Positions 52,967 through 63,492 of a stretch of DNA of 64,000 nucleotides are shown one piece after another (position 1 is the stretch's first letter; every line of letters begins with the position of its first letter). The position numbers were made by a program, and so were the translations under genes. A model generated the notes under the pieces. The model had not been told where the DNA came from and searched no databases. It was given only the letters and a program-made list of their open reading frames with translations. Origin of the DNA: Amycolatopsis sp. FBCC-B4732 (GTDB lineage Bacteria > Actinomycetota > Actinomycetes > Mycobacteriales > Pseudonocardiaceae); the NCBI RefSeq assembly GCF_023008405.1, contig NZ_CP095376.1:9156501-9220500 (forward strand), written 5' to 3'.

Positions 52967-54181
52967 TCAGGGCGTGGTCCACTTCTGGTTCGCGCCGCCG
53001 CCGCAGGTCCAGATCTGCAGTCGGGTGCCGTTCGCACTCGAGTTGCCGGTGGCGTCGAGGCACTTGTTCGCGTTGGGGTTCACGATGTCCTTCGCCCCGG
53101 AGATCGCCCACTTCTGGGCGCCGGTGCCGTTGCAGTCGTAGAGCTGCACCGGTGTCCCGTCGGCGGTGCCCGCCGCGTTGACGTCCATGCACTTGCCGAG
53201 GGCGCGGATGGTGCCGTCGGTGCCGATCGTCCAGTTCTGCGCGGCGTTGCCGTTGCAGTCGGTGATCTGGATCGGTGTCCCGTTGGCGCTGTTCGCGCCG
53301 GCGACGTCGACGCACTTGCCGCCGATCCCGGTGATCCGGCCGGTGGGCGGGGTGCCGCCGCCGGTGTCGGTGGTGACGTGCACGTAGTCGACGACCAGCT
53401 GCTGCGGGAACTGCGTGCTGCTGTTGGGGTCGCCGGGCCAGTACCCGCCGACGGCGAGGTTCAGGATCAGGAAGAAGCTGTGGTCGTAGACCCAGCGGTT
53501 GCCGTTGAGGTCCGACGGCGTGCGCGTCTGGTAGAGGTTCCCGTCGACGTACCACTTGATCTGGTTGGGCGCCCAGTTGACGGCGTAGGTGTGGAAGTCG
53601 TCGGAGAAGTTCGGGCCGTTGTAGGCCGCGCCGATGCCGCCGGAGCCGGAGTAGCCGGGCCCGTGGATGGTGCCGTGCACGGTGTTCGGCTCGAACCCGA
53701 CGTTCTCCATGACGTCGATTTCGCCGTCGGTGGGCCAGTTCCCGCCGCCGAGCATCCAGAACGCGGGCCACATGCCCTGGCCGCGCGGGAGCTTCATGCG
53801 CGTCTCGAAGTGGCCGTAGGCCTGGCTGAACTTGCCGGCGGTGTTCATCCGAGCGGAGGTGTACTCGCAGCGGCCGTACCAGCAGTTGTAGTTGCCGGGG
53901 TTTTCCTTCTTGGCCGTGATGACGAGGTGGCCCTGCCCGTCGAGCTGGGCGTTGCTGGTGCCGGAGGTGTAGTACTGCCGCTCGTGGTTGTTGACGTTGT
54001 CACCGGTCTCGAGCTGCCACTTCGACCCGTCGACGGCGGACCCGGCGGGCCCGTTGAAGTCATCGGTGAAGGTGGCCGCGGCTTCGGCGGCCGGCGCGGT
54101 CAGCGCTTGCTGCCCGAGGACGAGCAGCGAACAGGCGGCGAAGAGCGCCGCCCATCTCTTGCGGAGTTTTGAGGTGGACAT
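52967..54181 (-). CDS. Secreted GH16 beta-glucanase with C-terminal CBM13
   Basis: A 404-residue enzyme. A signal peptide lies within the first 42 residues (LRKRWAALFAACSLLVLGQQ, cleavage near AEA-A). The GH16 jelly roll has NNHERQYYTSG, GRCEYTSARMNTAGKFSQAY, GMWPAFWMLGGGNWPTDGEI, the catalytic ExDxxE in GEIDVMENVG and WYVDGNLYQTRTP. This is the laminarinase (beta-1,3-glucanase) pattern. A Gly/Pro linker leads to a ricin-type domain (about residues 281-404). ATG 54181 (MSTSKLRKRW) is preferred to an in-frame start six codons upstream. A DasR-like site lies about 170 bp upstream. Confidence 0.93.
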   Translation of the reverse strand: MSTSKLRKRWAALFAACSLLVLGQQALTAPAAEAAATFTDDFNGPAGSAVDGSKWQLETGDNVNNHERQYYTSGTSNAQLDGQGHLVITAKKENPGNYNCWYGRCEYTSARMNTAGKFSQAYGHFETRMKLPRGQGMWPAFWMLGGGNWPTDGEIDVMENVGFEPNTVHGTIHGPGYSGSGGIGAAYNGPNFSDDFHTYAVNWAPNQIKWYVDGNLYQTRTPSDLNGNRWVYDHSFFLILNLAVGGYWPGDPNSSTQFPQQLVVDYVHVTTDTGGGTPPTGRITGIGGKCVDVAGANSANGTPIQITDCNGNAAQNWTIGTDGTIRALGKCMDVNAAGTADGTPVQLYDCNGTGAQKWAISGAKDIVNPNANKCLDATGNSSANGTRLQIWTCGGGANQKWTTP

Positions 54182-54321
54182 CGTTGTCGCCTCTCTCACC
54201 GTTGGGGGGACGGCGTTCCGCGCGCAGCACGGAACGCGGGGAGGGGGAGGTGCTGCGCATGCCGGGGCGGCGGCAGGCGCGGTTCAGCCCTCGAGCCGGG
54301 GCGGGGTGGCTCGGGGACGGG

Positions 54322-54362
54322 CTTTGTTGTGTCTGGCAACAAAGTATGCATGGTCCAGACAA
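54322..54362 (-). promoter_or_regulatory. Regulatory region of the glucanase cluster: inverted repeat and DasR-like site
   Basis: CTTTGTTG (54322-54329) and CAACAAAG (54337-54344) are perfect arms around 7 bp. Seven bases further, TGGTCCAGACAA (54351-54362) matches ten of twelve bases of the core TGGTCTAGACCA known for DasR and the chitinase direct repeats of streptomycetes. Both lie upstream of the GH16 gene on an otherwise gene-free stretch. Confidence 0.5.
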
Positions 54363-54399
54363 GCCGGGCAACCGTCGGACCGTCATTTTTTTTCAACCC

Positions 54400-54928
54400 G
54401 AATTAAGGGTGGGTGAGTGACGGTGAGCTGGCGCGTTGGGATTCCCGGTGAGTGGGGCACGGGTGGTTCGGCTCGTGCTCGCGGGTGTTGTGGGTGGGTT
54501 GTGCGGATGGTTCGGCCGCTGGGGTGGCTCGGCCGTGCGGCGCTCGCTGGGGCCGGTTGTCCACAACTTGGCCGGGCTGTGGACAGCCGGGCGCCGAGTG
54601 GCGGATTGGGCGGGTTTCGTCGGGGTGCGTCGATACGCTGGAGCGGGGCGGTCCCCCAGGGAGGGTGGGCCGCGTTGGTGGGCGGGGTCGGCAGCCGTGG
54701 CTCACCGCAGCTGCGCCAGGCACCACCCGACCGCACCGAGAACACCGGTCCGGAGCGTCATGAACGACCCGTTCACCTCGCCTGACGTCATGAACGAGTC
54801 GTTCATGACATCAACAGCCCCGAACCTCCGAAGACCAAGGCGGAGACACGAGCGAAGAGAAGCCGCCCACGCTCCGCGGTTCGCTCGCCGTTGCGGTGGT
54901 GATGCTGCTCAGAGCCCGCTGCTGAGGA
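54400..54928. other. 529-bp intergenic region downstream of a ROK gene
   Basis: No supported gene; open frames here have shadow-like composition. It contains the palindromes at 54757-54809 and a pair of TGTCCACA-type words at 54557-54565 and 54578-54586 in opposite orientation. The rest shows nothing recognisable. Confidence 0.5.
54757..54809. repeat. GTCATGAACGA palindrome with a degenerate second copy
   Basis: GTCATGAACGA-G-TCGTTCATGAC (54787-54809) is a perfect 23-bp palindrome. A partial copy, GTCATGAACGACCCGTTCA, lies just before it at 54757-54775. It is located 120 bp after the end of the ROK gene and may terminate that transcript. Confidence 0.75.
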
Positions 54929-56173
54929 TCACGCCGCGTCGGAGTCCGGGGCTCCCGAGGTGCCCGGCTTCGACAGGCGGGACGTCGCCCCCTGCTCCAG
55001 CAAATCCGCCACCGGCAACGTCGCCGCCCCCGTCGCCACCGCGTCCAACCCCAGCGATCCCAGCTGGATCGACGTCTGGCTGAACGGGTGCCGCAGCGCG
55101 TGCTCGCCGGCCACCGCGCGGATCCGCGGCAGCAGCTGCTCGCCCAGCGCCAGCCCCGCCCAGCCCCCGATCACTATCCGCTCCGGGTTGAACAAGTTGA
55201 TCAAGTTCGCGATCCCCGCGCCCAGGTACCCCGCCGTCTCGTCGAGGACCTTGGCCGCCGTCTTCGAGCGTGGTGCCGCCTCCAGCAACGCCGTGAACTG
55301 GGCCTGCTCGTCCTCGCCCGAAACGTCCTTGCCGCGCGCCCGCCGGTACCGGGCCAGCACCGCGCCCGCGCCGATGTACGCCTCCAGGCACCCCCGCGCG
55401 CCGCAGCGGCACTCCTGGCCGCCGTACGCGATCGTCGTGTGGCCCCACTCGCCCGCGCTGCTCGTCGAGCCGCGGTAGGTCGTTCCGTCCGTCACCACCG
55501 CCGCGCCCACGCCCGAGCCGATCAGGGCGATCACCGCGTGGCGGGCGCCGCGGCCCGCGCCGAACCACATCTCCGCCTGGCCCTGCGTCTTCGCGCCGTT
55601 GTCCACGAACAGCGGCAGCCCGACCCCCGCGTCGCGCAGCAGGGACACCAGGGGCACCGCGTCCCAGCCGACCGTCGGGGCGTGCACCAGCACCCGGGCG
55701 CCCTGCTCGACCGTGCCCGGGACGCCGATGCCCACGCCCAGCACGGCCGACTCGTCGATGCCCGCCGTCGCGAACACCTCGCGCAGGCCGGACGTCACCT
55801 GCTCGACCGCCGTCGCCGCGTCCGGGGCCGTCGGGAGCGGGTGCTCGACCGTCGCCAGCCGGTTCATCGCCAGGTCGAACAGCTCCACCTTGACGCCGGT
55901 TTCGCCGATGTCGACGCCCGCCACGTGCCCGTACGCCGGGTCGACGCGCAGCAGCACGCGCGGGCGGCCGCCGTCGGACTCCACCTGGCCGGCCTCCGTG
56001 ATGAGGCGTTCTTCGCCCAGCTCCGCGGTGACGTTGCTGACCGTGGCGGCGCTCAATCCGGTGAGCTGGCTGAGTTCGTGCCGCGACAGCGGGCCGTCGA
56101 AGTACAGTTTCGACAGCAGCAGGGAACGGTTGTGCCGCCGCAGATCACGGACGGTGGTGCGCTTGCTCGCCAT
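54929..56173 (-). CDS. ROK-family transcriptional regulator 1
   Basis: A 414-residue repressor-type ROK protein. The N-terminal winged HTH is DLRRHNRSLLLSKLYFDGPL, then SRHELSQLTGLSAATVSNVT. The ROK sugar-kinase-like domain has AGVDIGETGVKVELFDLAMN, VGIGVPGTVEQGARVLVHAP, IALIGSGVGAAVVTDG, SAGEWGHTTIAYGGQECRCG and ARGCLEAYIG (zinc motif CxCGxxGCxE). It diverges from ROK regulator 2. An in-frame TTG two codons upstream is an alternative start. It probably binds a sugar released by the nearby hydrolases; the pair may arise from a duplication. Confidence 0.92.
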   Translation of the reverse strand: MASKRTTVRDLRRHNRSLLLSKLYFDGPLSRHELSQLTGLSAATVSNVTAELGEERLITEAGQVESDGGRPRVLLRVDPAYGHVAGVDIGETGVKVELFDLAMNRLATVEHPLPTAPDAATAVEQVTSGLREVFATAGIDESAVLGVGIGVPGTVEQGARVLVHAPTVGWDAVPLVSLLRDAGVGLPLFVDNGAKTQGQAEMWFGAGRGARHAVIALIGSGVGAAVVTDGTTYRGSTSSAGEWGHTTIAYGGQECRCGARGCLEAYIGAGAVLARYRRARGKDVSGEDEQAQFTALLEAAPRSKTAAKVLDETAGYLGAGIANLINLFNPERIVIGGWAGLALGEQLLPRIRAVAGEHALRHPFSQTSIQLGSLGLDAVATGAATLPVADLLEQGATSRLSKPGTSGAPDSDAA

Positions 56174-56241
56174 GGACAACCCATCTGAACTCTTACCGGC
56201 TTCGACCAGGATGCCTGATCACCGTAAGTTGTGGCTATGTA

Positions 56242-56257
56242 TTAAGTGGTGAACTAA
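56242..56257. promoter_or_regulatory. Operator candidate between the two ROK genes
   Basis: TTAAGT-GGTG-AACTAA is a near-perfect inverted repeat in an AT-rich part of the 131-bp divergent region. TTAGTT/AACTAA half-sites are typical of XylR-type ROK regulators. A related word, TTAAACTTAG (57554-57563), stands upstream of the importer operon. Confidence 0.5.
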
Positions 56258-56304
56258 GTCCCGAACTGATGGTCGCACGGTGGGTGTCTGGCACAATCCC
56301 CCAG

Positions 56305-57492
56305 GTGACCCAGGTGGTGCGCCAAACGACCAGAGACCTCCGACGGCACAACCGCGCGGCGCTGCTCTCCTCCCTCTACCTCCGCGGCCCGGTCAGCAGG
56401 CTGGAACTGGTAGCTGAATCGGGACTTTCGGCCGCCACCGTTACCAACGTCGTCTCCGAACTGATCGCCGACGGCGTCGTCGCCGAGGCCGGATCGGTCG
56501 AATCGGACGGCGGGCGGCCGCGGACGCTGCTGGCCGTGCGGCCCGACTTCGGCCACGTCGTGGGCGTCGACGTCGGCGAAACGCACGTCGAGGTCGGCCT
56601 CTTCGACTGCGCGCTCGGCACCCTCGGCACGGTGCGCCACCCGCTCGTCGGCACCCGGCTCGACCCGGACGAAGTGGCCGGCCTCGTGCGCACGGGCATC
56701 GCCGAGGTGCTCGAAGGCGGCCGGCCGGACGCGGTGTTCGGCGTCGGCATCGGCGTGCCCGGCGCGGTCCGCGACGGCGGGATCGTGCACGCCCCGACGC
56801 TCGGCTGGCGCGGGGTGGCCTTCGGCGACCTGATCCACCCCCACATCGACGCGCCCCTGCACCTGGACAACCGCGCCCGCACGCTCGGGCAGGCCGAGAC
56901 CTGGCGCGGCGCCGGCCGGGGCGCCGAACGCGCCATCGTCGCCCTGCTCGGTGTCGGGGTCGGGGCCGCCGTCGCCACGGCCGGGCGGTCGCACCCCGGC
57001 ATCACGACCAGCGAGTGGGGCCACACCGTCGTCAAGGCCGGCGGCGCGCCCTGCCGGTGCGGCTCGCACGGCTGCCTGGAGGCCTACGTCGGCACCGAGG
57101 CCGTCGTCCGGCACTACGCCGCCCGCGTCGGCAAGCAACCGGTCATCGGGGATGAAAGCGACATCGAGCTGGCGCACATCGTGGCCGAAGCCGGCGAGAA
57201 CGGTCCCGCCGCCGACGTCCTCGCCGAAACCGGCGAATACCTGGGGATCGGCATCGCGAACCTGATCAACCTGCTCAGCCCGGACCGGGTGGTGCTCTCC
57301 GGCTCGGCGGGGGCGATCATGGGGCAGGCGATCCTCCCCGCCGTCCGCGACGCCGTCGGCCGGCACGCGCTCGACTACCTCGCCGGGCGCACCGAGGTCG
57401 TCCTCGGCCGGCTCGGGCCGGAGGCAGTCGCGCTCGGCGCGGCGACGCTGCCGATCGCGCAGTTGCTCGCCAGCGGGGGCCGGACCGGCTGA
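56305..57492 (+). CDS. ROK-family transcriptional regulator 2
   Basis: A 395-residue ROK repressor starting at GTG (VTQVVRQTTRDLRRHNRAAL); the frame is open to 56269. The HTH is YLRGPVSRLELVAESGLSAA followed by TVTNVVSELIADGVV. The kinase-like domain shows VVGVDVGETHVEVGLFDCAL, GIGVPGAVRDGGIVHAP, TSEWGHTVVKAGGAPCRCGS and HGCLEAYVGTEA, ending YLGIGIANLINLLSPDRVVL. It is closely similar in layout to regulator 1 and lies directly before the importer operon, which is its most likely target. Confidence 0.92.
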   Translation: MTQVVRQTTRDLRRHNRAALLSSLYLRGPVSRLELVAESGLSAATVTNVVSELIADGVVAEAGSVESDGGRPRTLLAVRPDFGHVVGVDVGETHVEVGLFDCALGTLGTVRHPLVGTRLDPDEVAGLVRTGIAEVLEGGRPDAVFGVGIGVPGAVRDGGIVHAPTLGWRGVAFGDLIHPHIDAPLHLDNRARTLGQAETWRGAGRGAERAIVALLGVGVGAAVATAGRSHPGITTSEWGHTVVKAGGAPCRCGSHGCLEAYVGTEAVVRHYAARVGKQPVIGDESDIELAHIVAEAGENGPAADVLAETGEYLGIGIANLINLLSPDRVVLSGSAGAIMGQAILPAVRDAVGRHALDYLAGRTEVVLGRLGPEAVALGAATLPIAQLLASGGRTG

Positions 57493-57495
57493 TTT

Positions 57496-57606
57496 CCTTG
57501 CGTCGCAAGGAGTAGTCCGATCCACAGGTTCAGGCCGCCAGTTCTTTCAGTACTTAAACTTAGGTACAAAACGTTACCGCCGTGTTATTGACGTGACCCG
57601 AGTCAC
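57496..57606 (+). promoter_or_regulatory. Promoter region of the importer operon with several palindromes
   Basis: It contains CCTTGCG-T-CGCAAGG (57496-57510), the AT-rich word TTAAACTTAG (57554-57563) resembling the ROK operator, and GTGAC-CCGA-GTCAC (57593-57606). AGGAGG precedes the ATG at 57697. Which palindrome binds which regulator is open. Confidence 0.5.
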
Positions 57607-57696
57607 CCGGGTTGACTTCTCGACGTCGTTCGGTCGCCGGCGGTCGGGGCTCGCTACCAGTCGACAAAGGTAAGTCGTCGATAGCTAGGAGGACCG

Positions 57697-59367
57697 ATGC
57701 GAGTCAAGCGCTCCATCGTCGCAGCGCTGGTAGCCGTCATGGCCGTGGGTGGCCTGACCGCGTGCGGGGGCAGCGGCAGCTCGAACGCCGCGCAAGGCAA
57801 CCCGGACGCCGTGCTCAACGTCGGCAAGCCCGACGGCCCGCAGTCGGAGAACAACAACCCGTTCCTCGAGACGTCCGCGCTGTCCAACATGGGCTACCGC
57901 TGGATGATCTACGAGCCCCTCGTCATGCACAACCGCGTCAAGCCGCAGGAGCCCGGCAAGCCCTGGCTCGCGACGAAGTGGGACTGGACGGACAACTACA
58001 AGAAGCTGGTCCTGACCGTCCGTGACGGCGTGAAGTTCTCCGACGGCCAGCCGATGACCGGTGAAGACGTCGCCTACACGTTCCAGCTGCTGCGCGACAA
58101 CAAGGCGCTGAACGTCGACGCCGTGCCGTACAAGGACATCGCCGCGGCCGGCAACCAGGTGACGCTGGGCTTCGAGACCTCCCAGTTCGTCAACCAGCTC
58201 AAGATCCTGCAGACCCTCGTCGTGCCCAAGCACGCCTGGCAGTCCGTCAAGGACCCGGCGCTCGACACCGTGAAGAACCCGATCGGCACCGGGCCCTACA
58301 CGCTCAAGTCGGCCACGCCGCAGACGATGATCGTCACCCGCCGCGACGGCTACTGGCAGGAAGCGCCGAAGGTCAAGGAGATCCGCTACACCTCCTACAC
58401 CGACAACAACGCGCAGGTGAGCGCGCTGGTCAGCGGCGCGTCGGAGTGGAGCTTCGTCTTCATCCCGAACTACAAGGCCGTCTACACCAGCAAGGACCCG
58501 CAGCACTACAAGCTCTGGTTCCCCGCGCAGCTGGCCGTCCACGGCCTCTGGTTCAACACCGAAAAGGCGCCCTGGAACGACGCGAAGCTGCGCCAGGCGG
58601 TCAGCAAGGTGATCAACCGCGACGACATCTTCAACCAGGGCGAAGCCGGCTACTTCTACCCGAAGAACGACCAGGTCACCGGCATCCCCACGCCGGCGGG
58701 CGACCCGTTCATCGCGCCGCAGTACAAGGGCCAGACGGTCAAGGTCGACGTCCCGGGCGCCAAGGCGCTGCTGACCGGCGCGGGCTACAAGTACAACGGC
58801 GACAAACTGGCCGACCCGAGCGGTAAGCCGGTCACCCTCAAGCTCACGGTCCCGTCGGGCTGGTCGGACTACATCACCGACCTCGAGATCATCAAGGACA
58901 ACCTGTCCCAGCTCGGTATCACCGCCACGGTCGAGAAGATGAACCAGGACGCGTGGATCAAGTCGGTCGACACCGGTGACTTCGAAGGCCTGATGCACTG
59001 GACCAACGACGGTGCGACGCCGTACGACCTGTACCGCGACGTGATGGACGGCAGCCGCTACAAGCCGACCGGCCAAGGTGGCATCAACGGCAACTACGGC
59101 CGCTTCAAGAACGACGAAGCGACGAACGCGCTCGCGACCTACGCCAACGCCGAGGACGACGCCGCCCGCACCGCCGCGATGGCGACGCTGCAGAAGATCA
59201 TGATCGACCAGCAGCCGATGGTCCCGACCTCGGCGGCCAACTCCGGCGGCGAGTACAGCACGAAGAACTGGACGGGCTGGCCGGACGAGGCCAACCCGTA
59301 CGCGCCGGCCCAGCCGACGCTGCGCAACGCGCTCGACATCGTCCTGCACCTGAAGCCGTCGGCCTGA
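57697..59367 (+). CDS. Oligosaccharide/peptide-binding lipoprotein (SBP family 5)
   Basis: A 556-residue binding protein. The signal peptide [20 protein letters not shown] ends in lipobox LTAC-G, so the mature protein is a lipoprotein. Family 5 text includes [72 protein letters not shown] and [20 protein letters not shown]. Although the family is named for peptides, several members bind cello- and beta-gluco-oligosaccharides. The downstream GH1 gene supports a beta-glucoside ligand here. Confidence 0.92.
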   Translation: MRVKRSIVAALVAVMAVGGLTACGGSGSSNAAQGNPDAVLNVGKPDGPQSENNNPFLETSALSNMGYRWMIYEPLVMHNRVKPQEPGKPWLATKWDWTDNYKKLVLTVRDGVKFSDGQPMTGEDVAYTFQLLRDNKALNVDAVPYKDIAAAGNQVTLGFETSQFVNQLKILQTLVVPKHAWQSVKDPALDTVKNPIGTGPYTLKSATPQTMIVTRRDGYWQEAPKVKEIRYTSYTDNNAQVSALVSGASEWSFVFIPNYKAVYTSKDPQHYKLWFPAQLAVHGLWFNTEKAPWNDAKLRQAVSKVINRDDIFNQGEAGYFYPKNDQVTGIPTPAGDPFIAPQYKGQTVKVDVPGAKALLTGAGYKYNGDKLADPSGKPVTLKLTVPSGWSDYITDLEIIKDNLSQLGITATVEKMNQDAWIKSVDTGDFEGLMHWTNDGATPYDLYRDVMDGSRYKPTGQGGINGNYGRFKNDEATNALATYANAEDDAARTAAMATLQKIMIDQQPMVPTSAANSGGEYSTKNWTGWPDEANPYAPAQPTLRNALDIVLHLKPSA

Positions 59368-59370
59368 CCG

Positions 59371-60492
59371 ATGGCGGATTCGGCAGTGACGACCGAACAC
59401 GGGGACGGCCGCGGCGACGCGGCCGCCCCCGCCCCCTCCGACCCCGTCGCCGTCGGGTCGGAGGGGGACCTCCCCGTGGTCCTCGAAGCGGCGGGGCTCA
59501 CGAAGCACTTCCCGGTCCGCCGCAAGGGCCGCGCGGCGCTGACCGGCCCGAAGCGGGCCATCCAGGCCGTCGACGACGTGACCCTGACGCTGCGGCGGGG
59601 CCGGGTCACCGCGCTGGTCGGCGAGTCCGGTTCGGGCAAGTCGACGGTCGCGCGGCTGCTCGCGGGCCTCTACCCGCGCACCGCCGGCGACATCCGGCTG
59701 CACGGCGAAACGGTGGACGTCAAGCACGGCAAGGCGTTCCGCGCTTACGCCCGCCGGGTCCAGATGATCTTCCAGGACCCGTTCGCTTCACTCAACCCGG
59801 TGCACACCGTGCGCTACCACCTGACGCGGGCGCTGAAGATCCACGGCCGGGCCGGCGACGACCTCGAGAAGTCGTTGCACGACCTGCTTTCCCGCGTGCA
59901 GCTGACGCCGCCGGAGCGCTACATCGACAAGTTCCCGCACGAGCTGTCCGGTGGCCAGCGCCAGCGCGTGGCGATCGCGCGGGCGCTCGGCGCCGATCCC
60001 GAAGCGCTGCTGGCCGACGAGCCGGTGTCCATGTTGGACGTCTCGATCCGGCTCGGCGTGCTGAACCTGTTGCGGGACCTCAAGGAACGCCTGCACCTCG
60101 CGATCCTCTACATCACGCACGACATCGCGTCGGCACGCTACTTCGCCGACGAGACGATGGTGATGTACGCGGGCCGGATGGTCGAGGGCGGCGACAGCGA
60201 GACCATCACGCAGAATCCGGCGCACCCCTACACTCGGCTGCTCATCGACTCCGCGCCCGATCCCGACCGGCTGGCCGGCGGGGACGCCGAGCTCGACCCG
60301 GGTGAGGTGCCCGCCGAGCGCGGGGCCGGCGAGCCGCCGAGCCTGATCGACCCGCCGTCCGGGTGCCGGTTCCACCCGCGCTGCCCGGTCGCGATGGAAC
60401 GGTGCAAGACCGACCTGCCGCCGCGGTTCGAGGTCGACGACGCGCCCGGGCACTGGGCCGCGTGCTGGCTGTACGACGGGGCCGCCCGATGA
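59371..60492 (+). CDS. ABC importer ATPase (OppF/DppF type)
   Basis: A 373-residue ATPase. Walker [12 protein letters not shown]-loop [16 protein letters not shown], signature [15 protein letters not shown], Walker [13 protein letters not shown]-loop ITHD and the C-terminal oligopeptide extension with cysteines [14 protein letters not shown] and CWLY, which can bind an Fe-S cluster in this group. A 35-residue Ala/Pro-rich N-terminal extension is unusual. It ends in an ATGA overlap with the next permease gene. Confidence 0.94.
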   Translation: MADSAVTTEHGDGRGDAAAPAPSDPVAVGSEGDLPVVLEAAGLTKHFPVRRKGRAALTGPKRAIQAVDDVTLTLRRGRVTALVGESGSGKSTVARLLAGLYPRTAGDIRLHGETVDVKHGKAFRAYARRVQMIFQDPFASLNPVHTVRYHLTRALKIHGRAGDDLEKSLHDLLSRVQLTPPERYIDKFPHELSGGQRQRVAIARALGADPEALLADEPVSMLDVSIRLGVLNLLRDLKERLHLAILYITHDIASARYFADETMVMYAGRMVEGGDSETITQNPAHPYTRLLIDSAPDPDRLAGGDAELDPGEVPAERGAGEPPSLIDPPSGCRFHPRCPVAMERCKTDLPPRFEVDDAPGHWAACWLYDGAAR

Positions 60493-61469
60493 GGTACCTG
60501 CTGCAACGGCTGCTCTTCTACGTCTTCACCGCGTGGGCCGCCGTCACCATCAACTTCTTCATCCCGCGGCTGATCCCGGGCGACCCGGTGCAGTCGCTGA
60601 TCGCGAAGAACCAGGGCATGCTCAGCGCGGACGCGATCCAGTCGCTGTACGTCCTGTTCGGACTCGACAAGAACGAAAGCCTGATCTCCCAGTACTTCGA
60701 CTACTGGGGCCAGCTCTTCCGGGGCGACCTCGGGATCTCGTTCACGTTCTTCCCGACCCCGGTGTCCGAACTGCTCGGCGACAGTCTGCCGTGGACGATC
60801 ATCCTGGTCGGCATCACCACGATCGTCGGTTTCGCCATCGGCACCGGCCTCGGCGTGGTCGCCGGCTGGAAGCGCGGCTCGTGGGTCGACGGCCTGCTGC
60901 CGGTGACGACGTTCCTGTCGTCGATCCCGTACTTCTGGCTCGGCCTGATCGCGCTGACGCTGCTGGCCGGCCCGGGGAGCTTCTTCCCGTCGTCGGGCGG
61001 CTACGACCCGGGCACGATCCCGGGCTGGGACGGCACGTTCATCGGCAGCGCGATCCAGCACAGCCTGCTGCCCGCGCTGACCATCCTGATCAGCTCGATG
61101 GGCAGCTGGATCCTGGGCATGCGCAACATGATGGTCACCGTCGCTTCGGAGGACTACGTGACGGTCGCGCACGCCAAGGGGCTGCCCGAGCGCCGGGTGA
61201 TGGTCGGCTACGCGGCGCGCAACGCGCTGCTGCCGAGCGTGTCCGGCTTCGCGCTGGCGCTGGGCTTCATCGTCGGCGGGACGTTGCTGGTGGAGATCGT
61301 CTTCTCCTACCCGGGCGTCGGGTTCCAGCTGTTCCAGGCGGTCGGCTCGCAGGACTACCCGCTGATGCAGGGCATCTTCCTGATCATCACGCTGTCCGTG
61401 CTGGTGGCGAACCTCTTCGCCGACGTCGCCTACCTCGCACTCGACCCGCGCACCCGGAAGGAGGGCTGA
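60489..61469 (+). CDS. ABC importer permease (DppB/OppB type)
   Basis: A 326-residue inner-membrane subunit starting [20 protein letters not shown] with [15 protein letters not shown] and the EAA-like loop [20 protein letters not shown] followed by [11 protein letters not shown]. Six membrane segments are predicted. It is coupled to the ATPase gene by ATGA and followed by the second permease after one base. Confidence 0.94.
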   Translation: MRYLLQRLLFYVFTAWAAVTINFFIPRLIPGDPVQSLIAKNQGMLSADAIQSLYVLFGLDKNESLISQYFDYWGQLFRGDLGISFTFFPTPVSELLGDSLPWTIILVGITTIVGFAIGTGLGVVAGWKRGSWVDGLLPVTTFLSSIPYFWLGLIALTLLAGPGSFFPSSGGYDPGTIPGWDGTFIGSAIQHSLLPALTILISSMGSWILGMRNMMVTVASEDYVTVAHAKGLPERRVMVGYAARNALLPSVSGFALALGFIVGGTLLVEIVFSYPGVGFQLFQAVGSQDYPLMQGIFLIITLSVLVANLFADVAYLALDPRTRKEG

Positions 61470-61470
61470 C

Positions 61471-62459
61471 ATGGCCGTACCCGCGGCGGACGTCAAAGCC
61501 GCCCAGGCCCTCCCCGTCGACGCGATCGCCGGCCGGGCGAAGCGGCGCCGGTTCCGGTTCCTGACCGGCGGCAAGACCGGCACCGGCCTGGCCGTCATCG
61601 TCTTCTTCCTGGTGATCGCGGTCATCGGCGAGTGGATCGCACCGTACGACCCCTCCGCGCGCAGCAGTGACCTGCTCGAAGGACCGTCCGGACGGCACTG
61701 GTTCGGCACAACCCACCTCGGCCAGGACATCTTCAGCCAGGTCGTGGTCGGCACGCGCAGCGTCATGCTGGTCGGGCTGGCCGCCGGGGTGGTGGCGACG
61801 ATCCTCGCCGTCGTCGTCGGCGTGGCCTCCGGCTACCTCGGCGGCAACACCGGTGAGGGCCTTTCCGCACTGTCCAACGTGTTCCTGGTGATCCCGGCGT
61901 TGCCGCTGATCATCATCATCGGCAGCGCGGTGCCCACCGGCGGCGACATCCTGGTGGCGGTGATCATCGGCTTCACGTCGTGGGCCTGGGGCGCGCGTGT
62001 CCTCAGAGCACAGACGCTTTCGTTGCGCGGCCGGGAATACGTCGAGGCGGCCCGGGCGACCGGCGAGTCGACGTGGCGGATCATCTTCTTCGAGATCCTG
62101 CCGAACCTGACCGCGGTGATCGCGTCCAGCTTCGTCGGCACGGTGATCTTCGCGGTGATGTCCGAGATCACGCTGGCGTTCGTCGGCGTCTCGGGACTGT
62201 CCAACTGGAACTGGGGCACGATCCTGTTCTGGGCGCAGAGCCAGCAGGCCCTCGCGCAGGGCGCGTGGTGGTGGTTCGTGCCGGCCGGGCTGGCGATCGC
62301 GATCCTCGGCACCGCGTTGTCCCTGCTCAACTTCGGCATCGACGAGTTCGTCAGCCCGCGCCTGCGCGGCAGCGGCAAGGCGCGCGTGCGCGGCGCCGAC
62401 GGGCGGACGCACCGCATGCGGGTGGGCTTCACGCCCGTGCTCGGGCGAGAGGAAAAGCC

Positions 62460-62463
<4 letters not shown>
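61471..62463 (+). CDS. ABC importer permease (DppC/OppC type)
   Basis: A 330-residue membrane subunit. It has the OppC N-terminal segment (TGLAVIVFFLVIAVIGEWIA), HWFGTTHLGQDIFSQVVVGT and the EAA loop YVEAARATGESTWRIIFFEI followed by LPNLTAVI. The C-terminal 30 residues (SGKARVRGADGRTHRMRVGF) are basic and cytoplasmic. Its TGA overlaps the next gene's ATG (ATGATG). Confidence 0.94.
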
Positions 62464-63449
<986 letters not shown>

Positions 63450-63492
63450 AACGCCGTCTGCCCCTGTCCGGTACCACTGGAGGAGTGCTGCC

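Noticed and set aside
54557..54586. Two TGTCCACA-type words in opposite orientation, resembling DnaA boxes
   Set aside because: Only two are present, one with a C at the first position, and TGTGGAC-like words are common across the window. There is no AT-rich unwinding region and no dnaA or dnaN gene, so this is not an origin.
57685..59727. 680-codon minus-strand frame over the binding-protein and ATPase genes
   Set aside because: It is a shadow frame: the plus strand encodes an obvious lipoprotein and ATPase with signal peptide, Walker motifs and ribosome sites.
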